Below, one piece after another: positions 1 through 6,632 of a stretch of DNA of 21,561 bases. The DNA is taken from contig JBJOGS010000058.1 of the NCBI GenBank assembly GCA_046048095.1, forward strand, positions 1 through 21,561, in the 5' to 3' direction. This DNA is from UBA3478 sp046048095 (lineage in GTDB: Bacteria; Bacteroidota; Bacteroidia; Flavobacteriales; Flavobacteriaceae). The notes below the pieces were generated by a model. That model had not been told where the DNA came from and made no database searches. It saw only the letters and a program-made list of their open reading frames with translations. The stretch's first letter is position 1. Every line of letters begins with the position of its first letter. The position numbers and the translations under genes are program-made.

Positions 1-580
1 CGAGATTTTTTATTACAGTATCACCGCTCCAAACGTGTTGATAGGGAGAAACAATGAAGAAGCCTCGGTATATGGAGCCGAATTTGAATTTAGAAATAAT
101 ATTCTTGAGAATGAGTTAAAAAGACTGTCCATAAACATTAACGCCTCATATATTATCTCAGAATTAACTATGAGTGACCAAGAATATGAAGGTCGCAAAG
201 TCAATGAGCCTGAGAGAGATATTAATCGCGTAAGACAGTTACAAGGTCAATCTCCATACTTAATAAATGCAGGTCTTAGCTACAATCTTTTTGATAAAGA
301 TTTAGAAGCCGGAGCCTATTACAACGTTCAGGGAAAGGCCCTCCAGGTAATCGGAATAGGCCAATTTCCAGATGTTTATACCGAGCCATTTCACAGCTTA
401 AACATAAATGTAAGTAAGCGCTTTGGTGAAAAGAAGAATACCACGGTATCGCTTAAAGTTGACAACCTTCTAAACGATGTGATCGAGAGTCGTTTTGACT
501 ATTTTGGCAATACAGAGTTTTTATTCTCTAGTCTAAAACCAGGGGTGAATACCACTCTGGGAGTGTCTTTCAAATTCTAG
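1..580 (+). CDS. TonB-dependent outer-membrane receptor, C-terminal part (5' truncated)
   Basis: The reading frame is open from base 2, so the gene starts before the window; about 192 residues are visible. They show the alternating hydrophobic and polar strands of an outer-membrane beta-barrel (for example SVYGAEFEFRNN, AGLSYNLFDKDLEAGAYYN, LNINVSKRF, SLKVDNLLND) and end in GVSFKF with a terminal Phe, the usual C-terminal signature of outer-membrane barrel proteins. The VDNLLND motif near the end is typical of TonB-dependent receptors. These proteins import large substrates such as siderophores, vitamins or glycans using TonB energy. The plug domain and TonB box lie outside the window, so the substrate cannot be judged. 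The internal GTG at base 35 is not a credible start. A strong terminator follows 23 bases after the stop, so this gene ends its transcription unit. Confidence 0.82.
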   Translation, partial: EIFYYSITAPNVLIGRNNEEASVYGAEFEFRNNILENELKRLSININASYIISELTMSDQEYEGRKVNEPERDINRVRQLQGQSPYLINAGLSYNLFDKDLEAGAYYNVQGKALQVIGIGQFPDVYTEPFHSLNINVSKRFGEKKNTTVSLKVDNLLNDVIESRFDYFGNTEFLFSSLKPGVNTTLGVSFKF

Positions 581-603
581 ACCTCAAGGTTTAATCAGAT
601 TTT

Positions 604-631
604 AAACCCGCTGCTTGCAGCGGGTTTTTTT
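604..631 (+). terminator. Rho-independent terminator after the TonB receptor
   Basis: A perfect 10-bp stem (AAACCCGCTG / CAGCGGGTTT) closes a 4-base CTTG loop and runs into a T tract of about eight bases (624-631). This is the only clear intrinsic terminator in the window. It isolates the receptor gene from the two-component operon downstream. The opposite strand lacks a comparable T tract, so it is probably one-directional. Confidence 0.9.
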
Positions 632-649
632 ATCTTTAAATTGTGGCGA

Positions 650-662
650 CTTAAAGTTTAAG
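650..662. promoter_or_regulatory. Palindrome CTTAAAGTTTAAG, possible operator
   Basis: This is an inverted repeat with 6-bp arms around a single central base. It lies 7 bp before a TAACTTTG box in the leader of the response regulator gene. A second, imperfect inverted repeat centred on GTTAAC (668-673) overlaps that box. The position would suit a binding site for a dimeric regulator, possibly the response regulator encoded downstream. AT-rich palindromes also occur by chance, so the assignment is tentative. Confidence 0.3.
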
Positions 663-669
663 TAAAGGT

Positions 670-677
670 TAACTTTG
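670..677 (+). promoter_or_regulatory. Putative -7 box TAACTTTG for the response regulator-kinase operon
   Basis: The box matches the Bacteroidota -7 consensus TAnnTTTG exactly and lies between the upstream terminator and the start codon at 728. It would give a leader of roughly 45 bases. The -33 element is weak: the nearest TTG (641-643) is 26 bases away. A second near-match, TAACTTCG (700-707) with TTTG at 674-677 as its -33 element, is an alternative. Confidence 0.4.
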
Positions 678-727
678 ACCGCCAATAGGCTTGAATCATT
701 AACTTCGAGCAACAACTGAAGTACTCC

Positions 728-1414
728 ATGAAAAACGAAGACGTTCGCATTCTGCTTGTCGATGATGAGCAAGATATTCTTGAAATCGTCGGTTACAATC
801 TTTCTCTTGAAGGGTATCAGGTCTTCACCGCAAAGAACGGAATAGAGGCGGTTTCTAAGGCTAAGAAAAAACAGCCGCACTTGGTCATACTCGATGTAAT
901 GATGCCTGAGATGGATGGCATAGAGGCTTGTGAAATCATGCGCAATACTCCAGGCTTAGAAAATACGATAATCACCTTTTTAACTGCTCGGGGAGAAGAC
1001 TATTCTCAGCTCGCTGGTTTCGATGCCGGAGCCGACGACTACATTCAAAAGCCCATCAAGCCTAAGGTGCTCGTTTCAAAAATAAAAGCCCTTTTAAGAC
1101 GTAGTAAAGAGCAACAACCCGATGAAGGCGAAATTCACTCGGTGGGAAATTTGATTATCAATCGTGAGGAGTACAAGGTGGTTAATAATGGGCAAGAGAT
1201 GGTCTTGCCACGAAAAGAATTCGAGCTTTTGGCGTTATTGACTTCTAAACCCGATAAAGTGTTTAAGCGCGAGGTCATCTTAGAGAAAGTTTGGGGCAAC
1301 GAGGTCGTCGTAGGCGGCCGTACCATTGACGTTCATATTCGAAAACTCAGAGAAAAAATAGGAGACGATCATTTTAAAACCGTAAAAGGGGTAGGGTATA
1401 AATTTGTACTTTAA
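728..1414 (+). CDS. OmpR/PhoB-family response regulator
   Basis: This 228-residue protein has a receiver domain (about 6-124) and a winged-helix DNA-binding domain (about 130-228), the normal size and layout for the OmpR/PhoB family. In the receiver I see the acidic pair D12/D13, phosphoacceptor D56 in LDVMMP, T86 in the FLTARGE segment and K108 in QKPI. The C-terminal domain carries LPRKEFELLALL and the recognition helix TIDVHIRKLREKIG (198-211), ending in VKGVGYKF. Phosphorylation by the partner kinase should promote dimerisation and promoter binding. The kinase gene begins 6 bases after the stop, so the two are one operon. It resembles PhoB of phosphate control, but the stimulus cannot be read from the sequence. 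A palindrome upstream may be its own operator. Confidence 0.93.
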   Translation: MKNEDVRILLVDDEQDILEIVGYNLSLEGYQVFTAKNGIEAVSKAKKKQPHLVILDVMMPEMDGIEACEIMRNTPGLENTIITFLTARGEDYSQLAGFDAGADDYIQKPIKPKVLVSKIKALLRRSKEQQPDEGEIHSVGNLIINREEYKVVNNGQEMVLPRKEFELLALLTSKPDKVFKREVILEKVWGNEVVVGGRTIDVHIRKLREKIGDDHFKTVKGVGYKFVL

Positions 1415-1420
1415 CCCTCT

Positions 1421-2512
1421 ATGGCGGGTAATTTTAAAAATGCGAATCCGTTTGCGCTGAAATATGCGTTCTACATCTCACTGACGGCGACGGCCGTTTT
1501 ATTGCTCATTTTCTTTTTTGCTGGTCTAAGGCCCTATTGGATTTTAGCGCTGTTTTTTCTACTGCTTTTCGCTATCGCCTTTTTGTCGCTGCGCGTTGGG
1601 GTTGAGAACTACGTGCTTAGACTAATCAAGAATGTGTATAAGGAAGTTTCGTTGCTCGAGGGCATTCGCTTTACCGGAAGTAGTGTAAGTACAGACCTTG
1701 AATCGCTAACCTCGGATATTGAGAAGTTCGCCCGTGGCAAAAAGATCGAGATCGAAACACTTAAGATTCGCGAAGAATACCGAAAAGACTTCCTCGGAAA
1801 TGTCGCCCATGAGATGAAGACTCCGCTCTTTACTATACAGGGGTATATTCTCACCTTGCTAGATGGTGCAATGGAAGATAAAAAGATTCGTAAGAAGTAC
1901 CTCGATCGGGCAAACAAGGCAGTTGAACGCCTGTTGTATATCGTAAAAGATTTAGACACCATTACCAAGATCGAATCGGGTACTCAGCAGGTGAATAAGC
2001 ATCCGATCGATATTATTGCACTGATTCGAAGTGTCTTTGAAATGCTCGAGATGAAGGCAGAGAAGAAAAACATCTCACTCATTTTTGACCGTCCGTATAC
2101 TAAAGAAATTATGGTGCAAGCCGATCATGAAAAGATTGAGCAAGTATTGATCAACCTTATCGAAAATTCGATCAAATACGGGCACACCAACGGTACGACT
2201 GAGGTGAGTGTTGAAGACCTGGTGAAAGACAAGGTGATTGTTCGCGTGACCGACAACGGGGATGGAATTAGCCGAGAACACCTTCCGAGGCTCTTCGAAC
2301 GCTTTTATAGAGTGGACAAGAGTGGATCTCGAAAAGAGGGCGGATCGGGTCTTGGGTTATCTATTGTGAAGCACATCGTTGAGGCTCACGGAGAGCGAAT
2401 TTATGTCGAAAGTGAGCCCGAGGTAGGTTCAGAGTTTTCGTTTACCCTTCAGAAAATAGAGAATACTGAATCGAAATCAACTTCTGAACTAAAGACCGCC
2501 AATCCGGTGTAA
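1421..2512 (+). CDS. Sensor histidine kinase with a minimal extracytoplasmic part (PhoR-like)
   Basis: This 363-residue membrane kinase has two hydrophobic segments (about 14-34 and 39-57) joined by only a few residues, so there is almost no periplasmic sensor domain. A linker (58-118) leads to the H box VAHEMKTPL with phosphorylated H130. The ATP-binding domain shows the N box (N245, N249), the G1 box DNGDGI (278-283), the F box LFERFYR (291-297) and the G2 box GGSGLGLSIVKHI (from 307). It should autophosphorylate and transfer phosphate to D56 of the regulator encoded 6 bases upstream. With such a short loop, the signal is probably sensed in the membrane or cytoplasm, or through a partner protein. 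The last 20 or so residues extend beyond the catalytic domain, and their codons overlap the convergent glycosyltransferase gene. Confidence 0.92.
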   Translation: MAGNFKNANPFALKYAFYISLTATAVLLLIFFFAGLRPYWILALFFLLLFAIAFLSLRVGVENYVLRLIKNVYKEVSLLEGIRFTGSSVSTDLESLTSDIEKFARGKKIEIETLKIREEYRKDFLGNVAHEMKTPLFTIQGYILTLLDGAMEDKKIRKKYLDRANKAVERLLYIVKDLDTITKIESGTQQVNKHPIDIIALIRSVFEMLEMKAEKKNISLIFDRPYTKEIMVQADHEKIEQVLINLIENSIKYGHTNGTTEVSVEDLVKDKVIVRVTDNGDGISREHLPRLFERFYRVDKSGSRKEGGSGLGLSIVKHIVEAHGERIYVESEPEVGSEFSFTLQKIENTESKSTSELKTANPV

Positions 2513-3519
2513 TCTTTTATGCGCTCTAGCTGCTCTAGTTTAAATGCATCTTGGGTACAACTCGGCACTATTTTTTGAGCATCAAGGCGTTCGGCTAGGT
2601 GCACCTGCTCGTATTGTCCTGGGGTAGGAATGAAAAAGGCTTTTTTACCCAATTTGGCTAAGTCCATCACCGTGGTGTAACCCGAACGGCAGAGCACTAA
2701 TGCACTTTGGCGCACCGTAGACATGAGCTCTTCAGACTGCATATAGTTTACTATTTTTAGTTCTCCTCGCTCAAGCGAGTGGGTTTCAATAGTCTGTGCT
2801 TCTTCGATCACCCCACGAACCATGATGGCCCGCCCCTCGAAGATTTTGAGTTCGCTTCTGAGCTTCTCTTCTAGCATGCTTCGCTGAGGTTCTGGTCCAG
2901 AGAGCAATACTAATAGGTCATAGGTGATAGGTGCCTTCTTCTTTTCGAAACGACTTAAGGGCCCAAGGTAGACCAGGTTTTTAGGTTTTTTGTCTAAATG
3001 CCCTAGCTTGCCGGTAAGGTTTTCTGATAGCGATTCAAAATCAGGGACCCAGACCGCATCGTATTTTTTAAAAATATACTGATGCATCCTCGAGCTAATC
3101 GCGGTGGTGCTTCCAGAGAGTACTCGTAGTTGATGGGTAATAAAGACGTTGGGTAATCCGCGGTGAAATACGCCAAGGCGGTTGTCAGAGATAATTCCGG
3201 TGACCTTTTCAAGCTTTACAATGCGCCTGATGTCTTGGCGCTCTTTGTACATAGCCCATAGAATCTTGTAAGCATTTGCGACCATTTTCAGTTTGAATAG
3301 TCGTCCGTCTTTGGCATAACTGATGCGGTATGAAGAGAGTTCATAGCTCTGAAGCTCAGGAAACTCTTTTTGAAGCAGTGCAAGGGCGACTCCGTCAGAG
3401 GCGATGATGACCTTGGCTTGCCGCTCGAGAAGTGCCTTAATGATCGGAATGCATCTAGTACTGTGACCAAGGCCCCAGTTCAATGGAGCCACTAGAATCG
3501 TTCGCTGACTTAAATCCAT
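2449..3519 (-). CDS. MurG-like glycosyltransferase (GT-B fold, GT28-type)
   Basis: This 356-residue protein looks like a GT-B glycosyltransferase of the MurG/GT28 type. The N-terminal half has the glycine loop NWGLGHSTR (14-22) expected for acceptor binding. The C-terminal half has RSGYTTVMDLAKLGKK (278-293) followed by FIPTPGQYEQVHLAERL (296 on), the nucleotide-sugar binding pattern of this family. No transmembrane helix is evident, so it is probably cytoplasmic or peripheral. MurG itself is expected in the dcw cluster, so this is more likely a paralogue that glycosylates a lipid or secondary polymer; donor and acceptor are unknown. It starts with ATG, is divergent from trmB, and its last 64 bases overlap the histidine kinase gene. 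No convincing -7 box was found upstream. Confidence 0.75.
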   Translation of the reverse strand: MDLSQRTILVAPLNWGLGHSTRCIPIIKALLERQAKVIIASDGVALALLQKEFPELQSYELSSYRISYAKDGRLFKLKMVANAYKILWAMYKERQDIRRIVKLEKVTGIISDNRLGVFHRGLPNVFITHQLRVLSGSTTAISSRMHQYIFKKYDAVWVPDFESLSENLTGKLGHLDKKPKNLVYLGPLSRFEKKKAPITYDLLVLLSGPEPQRSMLEEKLRSELKIFEGRAIMVRGVIEEAQTIETHSLERGELKIVNYMQSEELMSTVRQSALVLCRSGYTTVMDLAKLGKKAFFIPTPGQYEQVHLAERLDAQKIVPSCTQDAFKLEQLERIKDYTGLAVFSSEVDFDSVFSIF

Positions 3520-3539
3520 AGCTGTTACCCGGTAATCCG

Positions 3540-3547
3540 TAGATTTG
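3540..3547 (+). promoter_or_regulatory. Putative -7 box TAGATTTG for the trmB operon
   Basis: This is an exact match to TAnnTTTG in the 49-bp divergent gap between the glycosyltransferase and trmB. It would place the transcription start around 3552-3556, right at an out-of-frame ATG (3556) and 13-17 bases before the TTG start of trmB. No clear TTG -33 element is visible. Confidence 0.5.
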
Positions 3548-3555
3548 CAGCTCTA

Positions 3556-3579
3556 ATGTTTAGCGCTGTTGGGAAGTAA
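3556..3579 (+). other. Seven-codon upstream mini-ORF overlapping the trmB start
   Basis: ATG at 3556 opens MFSAVGK followed by TAA (3577-3579), in a different frame from trmB. The TTG start of trmB (3569) lies inside it. If transcription starts near 3555, this would be the first ATG on a nearly leaderless message. Ribosomes finishing here would be 6 bases past the trmB start, so coupling or competition is possible. It may equally be chance. Confidence 0.2.
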
Positions 3580-4234
3580 AAATAAACTAAAGCGGTTCAG
3601 AGAAAATGAACAGTTCACAAACGTAACACAACCTTTACGTGAAGAACTCATTCAAGGCAGTTCACTGAAAGGAAATTGGGCATCGATTTTTGGTAATGAT
3701 CACCCTATTGTTCTCGAATTGGGGTGCGGCAAAGGAGAGTATACCCTAGCGCTGGCTAGAAGGCATCCCGAGTTCAACTTTATAGGAATTGACATTAAAG
3801 GCGCGCGCCTATGGCGCGGCGCCAAATCTGCTCTTCAAGAAGAGCTCGCCAATGTGCACTTTTTGCGCATGCATATTGAATTGATCGAACATGCTTTCGA
3901 TACGGCTGAGGTAAGTGAAATCTGGATCACCTTTCCTGATCCGCAGACCAAGTTTAAACGAACCAAGCACCGACTCACCAATGAGTCATTTCTAAAGCGC
4001 TATAAGCGGGTTTTGAAACCTGAGGGGGTAGTGCACTTAAAGACAGATAGCGCCTTTTTACACGGCTACACATTAGGGCTTCTTCAAGGATTAGGCAAAC
4101 AAATCACCTATGCGAATCACGACGTATATCGATTAGGGGGTAGCCCAGAGATCGTTACTGCCGTACAGACCTTTTATGAGCAGCAGTATCTTGATAAGGG
4201 CACGCCAATAACGTACCTTAGTTTCAAACTGTAA
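3569..4234 (+). CDS. trmB: tRNA (guanine-N7-)-methyltransferase TrmB
   Basis: TrmB methylates N7 of G46 in the tRNA variable loop using S-adenosylmethionine. The 221-residue protein has the SAM-binding motif VLELGCGKGEYT (48-59), the acidic loop IGIDIKGARLWRGA (72-85) and the family signature FPDPQTKFKRTKHRLT (122-137). The N-terminus MGSKNKLKRFRENE is typical of Bacteroidota TrmB. The start is TTG: a TAA in frame at 3554-3556 closes the frame upstream and no ATG or GTG lies between, so TTG at 3569 (or CTG at 3566) is the only reasonable choice. It is probably the first gene of an operon with the LysE-type protein (3-base gap, same frame) and the alkyltransferase-like protein. Confidence 0.93.
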   Translation: MGSKNKLKRFRENEQFTNVTQPLREELIQGSSLKGNWASIFGNDHPIVLELGCGKGEYTLALARRHPEFNFIGIDIKGARLWRGAKSALQEELANVHFLRMHIELIEHAFDTAEVSEIWITFPDPQTKFKRTKHRLTNESFLKRYKRVLKPEGVVHLKTDSAFLHGYTLGLLQGLGKQITYANHDVYRLGGSPEIVTAVQTFYEQQYLDKGTPITYLSFKL

Positions 4235-4237
4235 CTA

Positions 4238-4855
4238 GTGACTTTCCTTTCACTCTTTGCGATCACCTTTTTTGCGGCGGTTTTAGCCACTTTGCCTCCG
4301 GGGCTGCTCAATATGAATGCAGTTAAGATACGGGTCACTAGTGGTCATCGTGCCGCACTTTACTTTATTTCTGGGGTAGGGGTTGTAGTCGCTATTGAGG
4401 CTTGGGCCGCAGCAGTGTTCTCGAAGTTTGTTTATCAGAATCCCGAGGTGCAACGTCGGTTTCTATGGCTAGGTATCTTGGTATTTTCTTTATTGTCGAT
4501 GTATTTTTTTCGAAAAGCCCATCAGTCGGTATATCGGTTAAATACAAGGCGTAATTTTTTTAGTCGCGGCCTATTACTCGCCGCCCTGAATGTCTTGAAC
4601 ATTCCGTTTTATGCGATTCTACACGCACTTATGCGCAATGCGTCGTTAGTGCGGTTAGCCCCTTCTGAAACCTTGGTTTTTGCGTCGGCTGCTTTGAGCG
4701 GAACCTTCAGTGTGCTCTATGGTTACAGTTATGGAAGTTCTAAAATCGCCTTTGATGAGCGCCATTTTCAGCGCCGTTCTAACCGCACCATTGCTGTGGT
4801 TATGTTGATCCTCGTGCTTGTATCATTCATCAGACTGATCTCTTCGTATGCCTAA
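4238..4855 (+). CDS. LysE/RhtB-type membrane exporter
   Basis: This 205-residue, strongly hydrophobic protein has about six predicted membrane segments and an N-terminal motif LPPGLLNMNAVKIRVTSG (19-36), which resembles the PPG-N signature of LysE/RhtB amino-acid exporters. The length fits the family (about 200 residues). The substrate cannot be predicted; family members export basic or neutral amino acids or small metabolites. The start is GTG at 4238, the first possible start after the trmB stop in the same frame. The gene overlaps the next one by 8 bases, so it is co-transcribed and likely translationally coupled. The middle of the protein is divergent, so the family assignment rests mainly on the N-terminal motif, the length and the topology. 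Confidence 0.7.
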   Translation: MTFLSLFAITFFAAVLATLPPGLLNMNAVKIRVTSGHRAALYFISGVGVVVAIEAWAAAVFSKFVYQNPEVQRRFLWLGILVFSLLSMYFFRKAHQSVYRLNTRRNFFSRGLLLAALNVLNIPFYAILHALMRNASLVRLAPSETLVFASAALSGTFSVLYGYSYGSSKIAFDERHFQRRSNRTIAVVMLILVLVSFIRLISSYA

Positions 4856-5174
4856 TACAGACTTCTACGAGAGGGTATATGAGGTGGTTCGCCAGGTTCC
4901 GTTTGGTCGGGTGACGAGTTACGGGGCTATTGCCAACTATTTAGGCGCGCCGCGAAGCGCGCGTATGGTGGGGTATGCCATGAATCTCTCTCACGACAAG
5001 GGGGTTCCGGCGCATCGTGTGGTCAACCGCAACGGGCTGCTTACCGGAAAGTTTCATTTCGCAGGTATGAACCTGATGCAACAACTTCTTGAAAATGAAG
5101 GGATAAGAGTGGTCAATGATGCAGTGCAAGACTTTGATCACCTCTTCTGGGACCCGGCTCACGAACTTTTATAG
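4848..5174 (+). CDS. Alkyltransferase-like protein (ATL), Cys-less MGMT homologue
   Basis: This 108-residue protein matches the DNA-binding domain of O6-alkylguanine-DNA alkyltransferase: VPFGRVTSYGAIANYLG (18-33), SARMVGYAMN with the probable base-flipping Arg39, and the active-site region VPAHRVVNRNG. Where true transferases have PCHRV, this protein has PAHRV, with Ala55 replacing the acceptor Cys. It therefore cannot take up an alkyl group. ATL proteins with Trp or Ala at this site (such as E. coli YbaZ) bind O6-alkylguanine and hand the lesion to nucleotide excision repair. The length is typical of ATLs, which lack the N-terminal domain. ATG at 4848 overlaps the end of the exporter gene by 8 bases. 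Confidence 0.88.
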   Translation: MPNTDFYERVYEVVRQVPFGRVTSYGAIANYLGAPRSARMVGYAMNLSHDKGVPAHRVVNRNGLLTGKFHFAGMNLMQQLLENEGIRVVNDAVQDFDHLFWDPAHELL

Positions 5175-5189
5175 GCGCTTTTTCGTGCG

Positions 5190-5197
5190 TATCTTTG
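5190..5197 (+). promoter_or_regulatory. Putative -7 box TATCTTTG for mrp (near-leaderless)
   Basis: An exact TAnnTTTG match ends 6 bases before the mrp ATG (5204). The transcript should begin at or very near the start codon. A TTTT at 5167-5170, 19 bases upstream, is a poor -33 candidate. The box indicates that mrp-nfu and the genes behind it can be transcribed independently of the trmB operon. Confidence 0.55.
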
Positions 5198-5203
5198 CTA
5201 TCT

Positions 5204-6355
5204 ATGAAGACCATCACAAAGAACGATATTCTAAAGGCCCTAGAAACCATAAGCGCCCCCGGAGAAGGGCAAAATCTGGTAGAAAGTAAGGCCATAACCA
5301 ACATACAGATTTTCGGAGACGAGGTTGAGGTTGATGTGACCATTTCGAATCCGAGTTTGCAGGCAAAGAAAAAAACCGAAGTTGCCATTCTTCAAGCCAT
5401 TCATAAAGAGGTTTATGAAAAGGCGAAAATTAAGGTGAATCTGAAGGTAGAAGCTCCAGAGACCCCTAAAGGGGCCTCGCCTAACCTGATCAAGGGTAAG
5501 CCTATCGAAGGCATTCAAAACATCATAGCCGTTGCCTCTGGAAAAGGAGGTGTCGGTAAGTCTACCGTTACGGCAAATTTAGCCGTCTCTTTGGCCAAAA
5601 TGGGATTCGAAGTCGGCGTGCTAGACGCTGACATTTACGGACCATCGCAGCCGCTCATGTTCGATGTAGAGAACGAGAAACCCCTAGCTATAGATGTCGA
5701 AGGCAAGTCTAAGATGAAGCCGATCTCGAACTATGGGGTTAAACTACTTTCAATCGGATTTTTTACCGAGAAGGATCAAGCCGTGATTTGGAGAGGGCCA
5801 ATGGCGGCTAAGGCCCTTAATCAAATGATATTCGATGCCCATTGGGGCACACTCGATTTTTTGTTGATCGACCTTCCTCCGGGCACTGGAGACATTCACC
5901 TGAGTATTATGCAGTCGCTTCCGATCACAGGGGCGGTAGTAGTGAGTACTCCTCAAGAGGTGGCGCTTGCCGATGCCCGCAAAGGGGTGGCCATGTTTAA
6001 GCAAGAGGCTATTCAAGTTCCGGTATTAGGAATCATAGAGAACATGTCATATTTCACTCCAGCAGAGCTACCTGAAAATAAATACTATATTTTTGGGGAG
6101 AAGGGTGCGCGCTTTTTAGCTGAAGACAGCGGAATCCCACTTTTGGGAGAGCTACCTCTAGTGCAAGGTTTGCGTGAAGCCGGAGATGTAGGCAGGCCAG
6201 CAGCGCTTCAAGATAAAACCCCGGTTGCCGAGGCATTTACCGAAGTAACTCGGGCTATGGTTGCAGAGTTGGTAAAGCGAAATGAAACGCTTCCACCCAC
6301 AGAGGCTATACGAATAACGACTATGGCAGGATGTGCTGCCGTGAGACCTAAATAA
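5204..6355 (+). CDS. mrp: Mrp/ApbC-type P-loop ATPase, iron-sulfur cluster carrier
   Basis: This 383-residue protein of the Mrp/NBP35 family stores and delivers Fe-S clusters. An N-terminal MIP18/DUF59-like domain (about 1-85) precedes the ATPase domain with the deviant Walker A GKGGVGKST (113-121), LDADIYGPSQP and LLIDLPPGTGD. In many homologues ENMSYF is followed by a CxxC that binds the cluster. Here it reads FTPAELPENKYYIFG, so that pair is missing; one Cys remains in the C-terminal MAGCAAV segment (C377). I believe this is common in Bacteroidota Mrp. ATG at 5204 is chosen over TTG at 5195, because the TTG lies within the -7 box. The stop touches the ATG of nfu with no gap, so the two are coupled. 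Confidence 0.92.
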   Translation: MKTITKNDILKALETISAPGEGQNLVESKAITNIQIFGDEVEVDVTISNPSLQAKKKTEVAILQAIHKEVYEKAKIKVNLKVEAPETPKGASPNLIKGKPIEGIQNIIAVASGKGGVGKSTVTANLAVSLAKMGFEVGVLDADIYGPSQPLMFDVENEKPLAIDVEGKSKMKPISNYGVKLLSIGFFTEKDQAVIWRGPMAAKALNQMIFDAHWGTLDFLLIDLPPGTGDIHLSIMQSLPITGAVVVSTPQEVALADARKGVAMFKQEAIQVPVLGIIENMSYFTPAELPENKYYIFGEKGARFLAEDSGIPLLGELPLVQGLREAGDVGRPAALQDKTPVAEAFTEVTRAMVAELVKRNETLPPTEAIRITTMAGCAAVRPK

Positions 6356-6595
6356 ATGACAGCAGAAGAGTTACAATCAAAGGTAGAGGCGGCGCTCGAT
6401 GAGATTCGCCCTTTTCTCCGAAACGACGGCGGAGACATCTCACTGATTTCAATCGACAATGGCAACTCGGTTAAAGTGCGCCTTGAGGGTAATTGTATGG
6501 GGTGTTCGGTCAACCAAATGACATTGAAAAGCGGTGTAGAGCTGACCATCAAAAAGTACGCGCCTCAAATAGAAGAAGTGGTAAATGTGGCCTAG
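6356..6595 (+). CDS. NifU C-terminal-domain (Nfu) Fe-S scaffold/carrier
   Basis: This 79-residue protein is a stand-alone Nfu domain. It has RPFLRNDGGDISL (18-30) and the cluster-binding pair C47-MG-C50 in EGNCMGCS, both diagnostic of the family. Nfu proteins carry a 4Fe-4S (or 2Fe-2S) cluster between subunits of a dimer and pass it to apo-proteins. The ATG directly follows the mrp stop, so the carriers should be made together. The protein sits just upstream of a reductase and a ferredoxin, which suggests a local Fe-S and redox module. Confidence 0.93.
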   Translation: MTAEELQSKVEAALDEIRPFLRNDGGDISLISIDNGNSVKVRLEGNCMGCSVNQMTLKSGVELTIKKYAPQIEEVVNVA

Positions 6596-6632
6596 GTCAA
6601 TGCGCCACTGTATTCTCAGCTAGAACAGCAAA

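Noticed and set aside
3799..3826. GC-rich self-complementary stretch within trmB (GGCGCGCGCC and GGCGCC)
   Set aside because: It lies inside a conserved coding segment (DIKGARLWRGA) and has no T tract; best explained by Gly/Ala/Arg codons.
4848..5174. Annotation as active O6-methylguanine-DNA methyltransferase
   Set aside because: The acceptor Cys is replaced by Ala55 (PAHRV), so alkyl transfer is not possible.
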